Below are positions 1-5,359 of a stretch of 5,919 bases of DNA, piece after piece. The stretch lies in assembly GCA_001871755.1 (NCBI GenBank), contig MNXL01000246.1:2584-8502 (forward strand), written 5' to 3'. Below the pieces are notes generated by a model, which saw nothing but the letters and a program-made list of their open reading frames with translations, had not been told where the DNA came from and made no database searches. How positions within the stretch are numbered: position 1 is the stretch's first letter; each line of letters begins with the position of its first letter. A program made the position numbers and the translations under genes. This stretch comes from Anaerolineae bacterium CG2_30_64_16 (GTDB lineage: Bacteria > Chloroflexota > Anaerolineae > CG2-30-64-16).

Positions 1-1
1 A

Positions 2-1408
2 GCCACGCCGTCAGCCACGCTGCCGCCGGGCACGGCGCCGCCGGGTACGGCGCCGCCTACAGCAACTGCGACCTCAACCGCCACACACACGCCCACCGCG
101 ACCGCCACGCGCACGGCCACGCCCACGCGCACAACAACCAACACGCCGACAGCCACCCCGACGCGCACGCCGACCCGAACGGCCACGCCCATGCCCTCCG
201 CAACGCCAACCGCCACGCGCACTGCCACGAGCGCGCCGACAGTCACCCGAACGCCTACGTCGACCGAGACGCCGCTGCCGACCAGCACCCGTACGCCGAC
301 CGCAACGGCGACTTCGACGAACACCGCGACCGCTACGCCAACACCCACACCCGTGCCGTCGGCCACGCCCACTGGCACGCCAACCCCGACCTGGACGCCG
401 CTGCCGACCAGCACCCATACGCCAACCGCGACCTCGACTTCGACGGCGACCCCGACGAACACGGCGACCGCTACCCAGACGGCCACGCCCACTGACACAC
501 CGACTGCGACCTCCACCCCGACGCACACGCCGACGTGGACCGCGACACCCACGGCTACATCGACACCGACGAACACATCGACCGCCACCCAAACTTCGAC
601 CGCCACCCCCTCGACGGGAGCGGTCACAGGGCTGGTCTTCTGGGACATCGGGGCGGACGGCGGCGACTACGAGCCGGGGCGGGACATCCCCCTGCGTGAT
701 GCGATCGCCTACCTCAAGAGTGCCGCCGGTCAACCCATCTCGAAACAGGTCACCCTGGACAACGGCCTCTTCCAATTCACGGAGATCACACCCGGCACGT
801 ACCGCATGCAGGTGGACCCGCCGGCCGGGTTCGTCATCGTGACGGCGGCGGAGCTGGCCGTCTCTGTAAACGCCAACTCTGTGCTGGCGCCGCAATTCCC
901 GGCGTGCCTTGCCCCAACCGAGACGCCCACGTCCACCGCGACCCCAACCGCCACCGCCACAGCGACTCCCACGCTCACCGCGACCGCGACCCGGACGCTG
1001 ACGCCGACATCCACCCCCACCGCAACGCCCACGACAACCCCCGTCACCCTACACATCCTCGGCCGGGTGTGGAATGACTTGAACCGCAACAGCCTCGCCG
1101 ACGAGGGTGAGTCGGGTATCACCGGTGTCGAAATCATGCTGCTCGTGGACGGCGATCGCGATGGCCAGATCGGCAGCGATGACATCGTCCTGGCACGCGC
1201 GCTCAGCGACGAGGGCGGCAACTACTCGATCGAAAACGTGCTGCCAGGCAACTACTTGCTGGTCCAGATCGACATCCCGGGCCACTTCTCGACGACCGCC
1301 AACGAGGTGCCCATCAAGGCCACCGAGTTGATGCCACAGATGGTTGTGAATTTCGGGGACCGGCCCTACTGGCGCGCGTACCTGCCCGCTATGGCCCGCG
1401 GCGGCTGA
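2..1408 (+). CDS. Secreted Thr/Pro-rich stalk protein with two SdrD-B-like domains (5' end outside window)
   Basis: The frame is open from base 2, so the true start lies upstream; the Met at 191 is internal. Codons from 2 to about 616 encode an almost uninterrupted Thr/Pro/Ala stalk of the TPTATPT kind. A first beta-sandwich domain follows (617-906, starting GAVTGLVFWD), then a second Thr/Pro linker (907-1048), then a second domain (1049-1372) starting LHILGRVWNDLNRN. The GxVWxDxNxN...DxGE pattern is that of SdrD-B/Cna-B-like surface domains. The second domain also holds an EF-hand loop, DGDRDGQIGSDD (1148-1183), so calcium binding is likely. The protein ends in YWRAYLPAMARGG; a YLP-type tail is common, from memory, in secreted Chloroflexota proteins. 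I infer an extracellular or cell-surface structural or adhesive protein. No enzymatic domain is visible, and the N-terminal function is unknown. The stop codon lies inside a downstream repeat copy. Confidence 0.85.
   Translation, partial: ATPSATLPPGTAPPGTAPPTATATSTATHTPTATATRTATPTRTTTNTPTATPTRTPTRTATPMPSATPTATRTATSAPTVTRTPTSTETPLPTSTRTPTATATSTNTATATPTPTPVPSATPTGTPTPTWTPLPTSTHTPTATSTSTATPTNTATATQTATPTDTPTATSTPTHTPTWTATPTATSTPTNTSTATQTSTATPSTGAVTGLVFWDIGADGGDYEPGRDIPLRDAIAYLKSAAGQPISKQVTLDNGLFQFTEITPGTYRMQVDPPAGFVIVTAAELAVSVNANSVLAPQFPACLAPTETPTSTATPTATATATPTLTATATRTLTPTSTPTATPTTTPVTLHILGRVWNDLNRNSLADEGESGITGVEIMLLVDGDRDGQIGSDDIVLARALSDEGGNYSIENVLPGNYLLVQIDIPGHFSTTANEVPIKATELMPQMVVNFGDRPYWRAYLPAMARGG
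268..416 (+). repeat. Long-period direct repeat within the Thr/Pro stalk
   Basis: A 23-bp sequence beginning GACGCCGCTGCCGACCAG is present exactly at 268-290 and again at 394-416. The period is 126 bp, or 42 codons. The sequence after each copy is also similar, encoding PTSTRTPTATATST and PTSTHTPTATSTST. This points to growth of the stalk by duplication of a 42-codon unit, beyond simple Thr/Pro codon drift. Confidence 0.6.
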
Positions 1409-1490
1409 TACACCTCGTCACACTCGCGCAAGCGGGTGTCCAGTTTGCCACAGCCTGGATTCCCGTGGATTCCCGCGTACGCGGGAATGA
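1402..1490. repeat. 89-bp intergenic palindromic repeat, copy 1
   Basis: This is the first of two head-to-tail 89-bp units. It contains an 18-nt hairpin with a GCAA loop (1421-1438) and a perfect 20-bp palindrome, ATTCCCGCGTACGCGGGAAT (1469-1488). The core, GTCATTCCCGCG...CGCGGGAAT read on the minus strand, belongs to a repeat type found between genes in many bacteria, where it is often mistranslated as small hypothetical proteins. Copy 1 has T at 1424 where copy 2 has C, which leaves a G-U pair in the + strand hairpin. The unit starts inside gene 1 and supplies its TGA (1406-1408). Confidence 0.85.
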
Positions 1491-1579
1491 CGGCTGATAC
1501 ACCTCGTCACACCCGCGCAAGCGGGTGTCCAGTTTGCCACAGCCTGGATTCCCGTGGATTCCCGCGTACGCGGGAATGA
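1491..1579. repeat. 89-bp intergenic palindromic repeat, copy 2
   Basis: This second tandem unit is identical to the first except at 1513 (C instead of T). The change makes the hairpin at 1510-1527 a fully paired 7-bp stem (CACCCGC/GCGGGTG) around a GCAA loop. The 20-bp palindrome recurs at 1558-1577. Such stems may act as weak terminators or mRNA-protecting ends for gene 1, but no T-tract follows them, so I do not call a terminator. The promoter of the next operon begins 12 bp after the unit ends. Confidence 0.85.
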
Positions 1580-1590
1580 CGGATAGTGTG

Positions 1591-1619
1591 TTGCTGGTCT
1601 GCCCCACTTCGTGTATAAT
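1591..1619 (+). promoter_or_regulatory. Sigma70-type promoter of the LysM-plsC-lysE gene group
   Basis: TTGCTG (1591-1596) and a perfect TATAAT (1614-1619) are separated by exactly 17 bp. The predicted transcription start is near 1626. That is only about 10 nt before the first possible TTG start at 1636, which favours a later start for the LysM gene. Assignment is by consensus only. Confidence 0.6.
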
Positions 1620-1725
1620 CCACGACTGAAGATCCTTGCCACCACCCCATCGACATGAGTTTGCCTTGAAACATCCTAACCCGGACGATCTGGAACCAAA
1701 GCGGCGAAAGCCGATAGAGAAATCC

Positions 1726-2742
1726 TTGCACAGAAAGCAAGCATCTCATGGGTCAGGCCCTATCGGATTCTTGCTGTTGCTCCTGCTCCCGCTATTCGCG
1801 ATGGCCGGGTGCGGACAGGTCATCACGCGCGTCACCCCAACGGCCACGGCCACCGCCACCATCGGGCTGACACAGGTGGCGACTATTCGTCCCACTGCAA
1901 CGCCGGCCCCGTACACACCGGCGCCTACAGCCACGCCCACCCTCACGCCCACGCCGATCATCTACGTGATCCAACGTGGAGACAGCCTGCTCAAGATCGC
2001 CCGGCAGTTCGGCGTTTCGGTCCAGGGTTTGCAGGAGGTCAATGGCATCACCGATCCCCGTACGCTGCAGATCAACCAGGAGCTGGTGATCCCCAGAGAG
2101 GATCTGGCCGCTGCGGGAACGCCCACACCGACCCCAACGCCCCTGCCCTTCGCCGTGGAGAACGTGTCTTTCAGCCAGACCCCGCTGGGCGGCTTGTGGT
2201 GCTTTGGCGAGGTCCACAACACCACACCGGTCGACCTGGAGCAAGCAGCCGTGACCATCAGCCTGCTTGACAAAGACGGCCAGGTGCTGGCCCAGACGCA
2301 GGAGTACGCGCAAATCGATCTCATCGCGCCAGGCGGCCGCGCGCCCTTCGCGGTTCGTTTCCTCGAACCGCCAGCGAGCTTCGACAGCTACCTGGCCGAG
2401 CCGTGGCTGGGCGTGCGCGGGTACGTCGGCAGCTACTACCGCGATCTGGAGGTGCGCGATGCGCAGGGAGAAGGGGAGCGCTACGCCGCGTACACGGTGC
2501 GCGGCGCCATCGCCAACACCGGCCCGGAAGACGCCATCGGGGTGTCCGTCACCGTCACGATCTACGATTCCCTGGGCCGGGTGATCGGCACGCGGCGCGG
2601 CCCGCCCGACCACAACGTGATCCCGCGCGGGGGTCAGACCACCTTTACCATGCAGTTGACGCCGGCCGGGGGGCCGGTGGCCAGTTTCCGGGTGGATGTC
2701 TTGGGACGCCGCGCGCCCACGCCGACACCCAACCCGAGTTGA
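1726..2742 (+). CDS. LysM-domain lipoprotein with C-terminal FxLYD-like modules
   Basis: The predicted product is a 338-aa exported lipoprotein. From the TTG at 1726 there is a short basic N-region (HRKQ), a hydrophobic run (FLLLLLLPLF) and a lipobox AMAGC with Cys29. A Thr/Pro linker runs from about 31 to 79. One LysM domain at 80-123 (YVIQRGDSLLKIARQFGVSV at its start, ending LVIP) predicts binding to peptidoglycan or another GlcNAc polymer. After a TPTPTP hinge, two beta-rich modules (142-240 and about 254-330) have the GxVxNT...LxDxxGxV pattern of FxLYD-type domains of unknown role. The open frame extends to TTG 1636 (368 aa), but that would give a 58-residue signal region and almost no leader after the promoter. 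AGAGA at 1716-1720 is a plausible ribosome site for 1726. All starts are TTG, so the start is uncertain; the rest is solid. Confidence 0.85.
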   Translation: MHRKQASHGSGPIGFLLLLLLPLFAMAGCGQVITRVTPTATATATIGLTQVATIRPTATPAPYTPAPTATPTLTPTPIIYVIQRGDSLLKIARQFGVSVQGLQEVNGITDPRTLQINQELVIPREDLAAAGTPTPTPTPLPFAVENVSFSQTPLGGLWCFGEVHNTTPVDLEQAAVTISLLDKDGQVLAQTQEYAQIDLIAPGGRAPFAVRFLEPPASFDSYLAEPWLGVRGYVGSYYRDLEVRDAQGEGERYAAYTVRGAIANTGPEDAIGVSVTVTIYDSLGRVIGTRRGPPDHNVIPRGGQTTFTMQLTPAGGPVASFRVDVLGRRAPTPTPNPS

Positions 2743-2749
2743 TGGACTG

Positions 2750-3469
2750 GTGACAAAAATCGCAACTGACGCCCCTTTGCTTTTTCGCATCTTCCAGCGC
2801 GTCGGCTGGTTGTTGTTGCGCGCGCTCACGCGGCTGGAAGTCCGCGGCCTGGAGCACGTGCCTGCCAGCGGGCCGCTGATCATCGCGCCCAATCACCTGC
2901 ATGCCCTTGACATCCCCGTGGTGGGCATCGTGATCCCCCGTTGGATAAGCGTCTTTGTGGCCGAGAAATGGGAGGGCAAACTGGGTGGCCGGCTGATAGA
3001 GCTGGCCACCGAGGCGATCTTCGTGGAACGCGGGGAGGCGGACCGCGGCGCCCTGGCCCAGGCGCTCGCTATTCTGAAGGCCGGCCGGGCCCTGGCCGTC
3101 GCGCCGGAAGGCACGCGTAGTCGCACCGGCGGACTGGGACAGGGCAAGAACGGCGCGGCCTATCTGGCCAGCCGGTCGGGCGCAGCCATCCTGCCGGTCG
3201 CGGCCTGGGGGCACGAGCGGGCGTTGGGGAGTTGGCGGCGCTTTCGCCGGCCGCAGATTCACGTTCGCATCGCGAAGCCGATCCACCTGCGGCCGGAGGC
3301 TGAACGTGCCCGCACCGCGGAACTCCAGGCGTACACGGATCAGTTGATGTTGACGTTGGCCGGGATGTTGCCGCCGGCCTATCGCGGCGTGTACGCCGAT
3401 CGCGCCGAGAACGAGGAACAGGTCACCGATGCGTACCCATCAAGCGCTCCCAGCGTATCCTCTCGATAA
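2750..3469 (+). CDS. plsC: PlsC-family 1-acyl-sn-glycerol-3-phosphate acyltransferase
   Basis: This 239-aa protein should transfer an acyl chain to lysophosphatidic acid, forming phosphatidic acid at the inner face of the membrane. All four family motifs are visible: NHxxxxD at 48-54 (catalytic His49 and Asp54), FVER at 91-94, EGTRS at 120-124, and ILPV at 147-150. A hydrophobic N-terminal stretch (about 10-27) fits membrane association. I chose GTG 2750, seven bases after the preceding stop. An ATG at 2696 is in frame but would overlap the LysM gene by 47 bp and add a non-conserved Arg-rich leader. Length is normal for the family. Substrate specificity within the LPLAT superfamily cannot be read from sequence, so a lysophospholipid or other acyl acceptor remains possible. 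Confidence 0.9.
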   Translation: MTKIATDAPLLFRIFQRVGWLLLRALTRLEVRGLEHVPASGPLIIAPNHLHALDIPVVGIVIPRWISVFVAEKWEGKLGGRLIELATEAIFVERGEADRGALAQALAILKAGRALAVAPEGTRSRTGGLGQGKNGAAYLASRSGAAILPVAAWGHERALGSWRRFRRPQIHVRIAKPIHLRPEAERARTAELQAYTDQLMLTLAGMLPPAYRGVYADRAENEEQVTDAYPSSAPSVSSR

Positions 3470-3481
3470 TCCAGGGTCGCT

Positions 3482-4132
3482 GTGGGGATCTACAGCGATG
3501 AGTCCATGACCCCAGCCTGGCCGTTCCTGCTCCGAGGCGTGATCCTCGGCTTCTCCATCGCGGCCCCGGTCGGGCCGATCGGCGTCCTCTGCATCCGGCG
3601 CACCCTGGCGCAGGGGCGCGCGGCCGGATTGGTGTCCGGGCTGGGCGCGGCGACGGCCGACGCGCTCTACGGCAGCATCGCCGGCTTCGGGCTGACCTTC
3701 ATCTCAGCGCTGCTGACCGATCACCAAACCTGGCTGCGGCTGATCGGCGGCGCGTTCCTCTGCTATCTTGGTGTCCGCACGTGGCTGGCGAAACCCGCAA
3801 AGGACGCAGCCGGCGCACCTGGATCAGAGCTGCCCGGCGCGTACACGTCCACCTTCTTCCTCACGCTCACCAACCCGATGACGATCCTGTCGTTTGCGGC
3901 CATCTTTGCAGGGCTGGGTTTGGCGAACACGGGCGGGAACTACGGCCTGGCGGTCGCGTTGATCCTGGGGGTTTTCGCGGGGTCGGCGCTGTGGTGGCTG
4001 ACGTTGAGCGCGGGGGTCAGCCTGTTTCGCGCGCGGTTCGACACGCGGGCGCTGACGTGGGTGAATCGGGTGTCGGGCGCCGTCATCGTCGCGTTTGGGA
4101 TCATCGCGCTGCTGAGCCTGGTGCAACGCTAA
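3482..4132 (+). CDS. LysE-family transporter (amino acid/small molecule exporter)
   Basis: This is an integral membrane protein with about six hydrophobic segments. The LysE/RhtB hallmarks are present: GFSIAAPVGPIG in the first segment, a Gly/Ala-rich second segment (GLVSGLGAATADALYGSIAG), and LTNPMTILSFAAIFAGLG after the central hydrophilic loop. The family exports amino acids or related compounds driven by proton motive force; the substrate here cannot be named. AGGG at 3473-3476 lies five bases before GTG 3482 (216 aa). ATG 3506 would give 208 aa, closer to typical family length, and is a real alternative. The gene lies 12 bp after plsC, so co-transcription with the LysM and plsC genes is likely. 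No terminator is evident after it; a 5-bp GC stem at 4133-4146 lacks a T-tract. Confidence 0.88.
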   Translation: MGIYSDESMTPAWPFLLRGVILGFSIAAPVGPIGVLCIRRTLAQGRAAGLVSGLGAATADALYGSIAGFGLTFISALLTDHQTWLRLIGGAFLCYLGVRTWLAKPAKDAAGAPGSELPGAYTSTFFLTLTNPMTILSFAAIFAGLGLANTGGNYGLAVALILGVFAGSALWWLTLSAGVSLFRARFDTRALTWVNRVSGAVIVAFGIIALLSLVQR

Positions 4133-4251
4133 GGCGCATTGGCGCCGAGCGCGCGCGAAGGGGCTACTATCACCTATATTCGCATCGAGAGGCGCCTCAA
4201 CTGCGCACCATTTTTGTCCCCCGCCTGAACATCCAGCATGGAGGATGCGTC
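4133..4251 (+). other. Intergenic spacer before the DUF3800 gene, with a 10-bp palindrome
   Basis: This 119-bp gap contains a short GGCGC/GCGCC stem (4133-4146), a perfect palindrome GAGGCGCCTC (4189-4198) that might be an operator, and a T5 run (4211-4215). I could not place a convincing -35/-10 pair: TATATT at 4175-4180 lacks a -35 partner. The DUF3800 gene therefore either uses a weak or unrecognised promoter here or is read from the upstream operon. Confidence 0.35.
4240..4244 (+). promoter_or_regulatory. Shine-Dalgarno site deciding the DUF3800 start
   Basis: GGAGG sits seven bases before ATG 4252. It is the strongest ribosome binding site in the window. It fixes the start at 4252, although the same frame is open upstream to 3781 inside the lysE gene. 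Confidence 0.75.
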
Positions 4252-4893
4252 ATGGCCTACCGGTACGCCTTTGGCGATGAGTCAGGCGATCCGGGGTTCA
4301 CCTTCGACCGGGGATCCAGCCATTATCTGGTGGTCTTGTTGCTGTTGCTCGATGATCCTGAGCCTCTGCGAGACCGCGTCGACCGCCTACGGCAACAGCT
4401 CGAACTGCCCCCGGGCATCGAGTTCAAATTCCATAAGACTTCCGCGGCGAATCGGCGAGTTTTTCTGGCAGCACTGCAATCGCATCAGTTTGTCGGATAT
4501 GCGCTGGTCGTGGATAAGGGCCAGTTGTCAGCAGGGTGGCGAAGCGCGTCAGATGTGGGTTTCCACGCTCTCTGCTTTGCCGAGTTGATAGGGCGGATAC
4601 CCGCCAACGAACTCGGCGATACAATCCTGGTTCTGGATCGGTTCGGCGCTTCCAAGACCACGCTGCGGGAACTGCGATCTCGATTGAAAGTGCAAGGCGA
4701 AGGTCAGACTATCCGGCCTTTCAAGAGGATCTTGCTGAAGCGATCGAGGGGAGACAACTTGATTCAGTGCGCAGACATGGTAGCCGGCGCTCTCATGCGC
4801 GCGGTGAGTGCAAGCGATAGGAGCTTTTTTGACTTGGTGCACGACAAGATAACGGTTTGGCAGTATCAGCCAGACGAAAACCCGCCCAACTAG
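4252..4893 (+). CDS. DUF3800 domain-containing protein
   Basis: This 213-aa soluble protein matches the uncharacterised DUF3800 family. Visible hallmarks are the N-terminal FGDESGDPGF (Asp9, Glu10), EFKFHK at 57-62, LDRFG at 128-132 (Asp129), and the C-terminal NLIQCADMVAGAL at 169-181 (Asp168, Asp175). The spread of conserved acidic residues resembles a metal-dependent nuclease of RNase H-like fold, but that is inference, not an established activity. Such genes often sit in accessory or mobile regions. Codon use supports acquisition: many codons end in A or T (TTT, CAT, GCA, TAT) where neighbouring genes use G or C. The last four codons form one arm of a 10-bp inverted repeat shared with the adjacent RNA-like structure, so the 3' end may be under antisense influence. 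The biological role is unknown. Confidence 0.85.
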   Translation: MAYRYAFGDESGDPGFTFDRGSSHYLVVLLLLLDDPEPLRDRVDRLRQQLELPPGIEFKFHKTSAANRRVFLAALQSHQFVGYALVVDKGQLSAGWRSASDVGFHALCFAELIGRIPANELGDTILVLDRFGASKTTLRELRSRLKVQGEGQTIRPFKRILLKRSRGDNLIQCADMVAGALMRAVSASDRSFFDLVHDKITVWQYQPDENPPN

Positions 4894-4970
4894 TCTGGAC
4901 AAGCCAGACAGGCCACCATTCCGGCGGCTTTTCGTTGGGCGGGAGAAAACCGGTTGCCCGGTTTATTTAC
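4877..4970 (-). ncRNA. Candidate minus-strand small RNA convergent with the DUF3800 gene
   Basis: Read on the minus strand, a predicted RNA of about 94 nt starts near 4970. A 7-bp hairpin with a GCAA loop comes first (4964-4947). A three-way junction follows: an outer 10-bp stem (4943-4934 with 4890-4881), hairpin A (GCCGCC/GGUGGC, 4928-4912) and hairpin B (GUCUGG/CCAGAC, 4909-4893). The outer stem is followed at once by UUUU (4880-4877), as in an intrinsic terminator. One pair of hairpin A (4925/4915) is G-U on the minus strand but A-C, a mismatch, on the plus strand, so the minus strand folds better. It overlaps the last 17 bases of the DUF3800 gene. It matches no RNA family I know. It could instead be just a rsmA-side terminator. 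Confidence 0.4.
4947..4968 (+). terminator. Possible intrinsic terminator of the DUF3800 gene
   Basis: AAACCGG (4947-4953) and CCGGTTT (4958-4964) form a 7-bp stem with a 4-nt loop. The stem's 3' arm ends in TTT and is followed by ATTTAC, giving a broken T-rich tail. It lies 54 bp after the stop. The T-tract is weak, and the same hairpin is the 5' stem of the candidate minus-strand RNA. Confidence 0.4.
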
Positions 4971-4976
4971 ACCTGC

Positions 4977-5005
4977 ACTATAGCACAAAGCGATTCTTCC
5001 GTCAA
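4977..5005 (-). promoter_or_regulatory. Minus-strand sigma70-type promoter facing the candidate small RNA
   Basis: On the minus strand, TTGACG (5005-5000) and TATAGT (4982-4977) are separated by exactly 17 bp. Each box differs from consensus at one base. The predicted start is near 4970, just ahead of the hairpin set, and no protein gene lies downstream on this strand. Confidence 0.5.
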
Positions 5006-5092
5006 GCACGGATTTCAGCAAGAGCGACAGTTCAACGGCCAAAGCGGGGGCCGCGCTCCCCTGCCCTGAGTATCACCGCTCTCTCCCAAGTT

Positions 5093-5129
5093 ATTGAGAA
5101 GATACGTTTGGTGTATCTTCTCAATTTTT
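5093..5129 (+). terminator. Strong Rho-independent terminator with an A/T-rich 13-bp stem
   Basis: ATTGAGAAGATAC (5093-5105) pairs perfectly with GTATCTTCTCAAT (5113-5125) across a 7-nt loop. The run of five T bases at 5125-5129 completes a terminator for + strand transcripts. On the minus strand the stem is followed by AACTTG, so it is directional. It lies 200 bp beyond the DUF3800 stop and probably catches read-through towards the oppositely oriented rsmA. Confidence 0.7.
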
Positions 5130-5162
5130 CGGGGCAGGCTGTGGCCGCCGTTCGACAGCGCC

Positions 5163-5258
5163 CCCTTCGGCTCAGCTCAGGACATGCCCTTCGGCTCAGC
5201 TCAGGACATGCCCTTCGGCTCAGCTCAGGACATGCCCTTCGGCTCAGCTCAGGACATG
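5163..5258. repeat. Four perfect 24-bp tandem repeats
   Basis: Four identical 24-bp units start at 5163, 5187, 5211 and 5235. Each begins CCCTTCGGCTCAGCTCAGG and ends ACATG. There are no spacers, so this is not a CRISPR array. The unit resembles the dispersed TTCGACAGGCTCAGG element known from many bacterial intergenic regions, with a half-site at 5151-5158 and a closer match just after the array. The 24-bp length keeps all frames open, which creates spurious small ORFs. Confidence 0.9.
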
Positions 5259-5346
5259 CTTCGACAGGCTCAGGGGGGCCTCACGATGATATCTGTGACG
5301 GCTCGACTAAGCGTCTCGACTGAGCTCGACGAAGTCTCGCCGAAGT
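5259..5346. repeat. Degenerate inverted copies of the TTCGACAGGCTCAGG element
   Basis: CTTCGACAGGCTCAG (5259-5273) is mirrored by CTGAGCTCGACGAAG (5320-5334), matching at 12 of 15 positions when inverted. Between and after them are further CTCGACT and CGAAGTC fragments. This looks like a decayed palindromic element or a cluster of partial copies. It lies between the tandem array and the 3' end of rsmA, whose stop codon reads TCA (+ strand) within another GGCTCAGG (5358-5365). Confidence 0.55.
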
Positions 5347-5359
5347 CCGCCACGATGGC

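Noticed and set aside
74..895. Long minus-strand Arg/Gly-rich open frame opposite the Thr/Pro stalk
   Set aside because: It is the low-complexity complement of ACC/ACG/CCG codons, with no domain and no plausible composition; the + strand has clear domains.
1389..1749. Minus-strand small ORFs of the HSRVRGNPRESRL kind
   Set aside because: They are translations of the 89-bp palindromic repeat, a familiar annotation artefact.
1792..2892. 366-aa minus-strand open frame
   Set aside because: It lies opposite the LysM and plsC genes, which carry clear motifs; its Arg/His/Asp-rich sequence resembles no protein family.
4133..4146. Terminator after lysE
   Set aside because: Only a 5-bp GC stem and no T-tract.
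3781..4251. Upstream extension of the DUF3800 frame
   Set aside because: It overlaps lysE, is Arg-rich without motifs, and the strong GGAGG before ATG 4252 fixes the start.
5163..5258. Possible CRISPR array
   Set aside because: The units are contiguous and identical with no spacers, and there are no cas genes.
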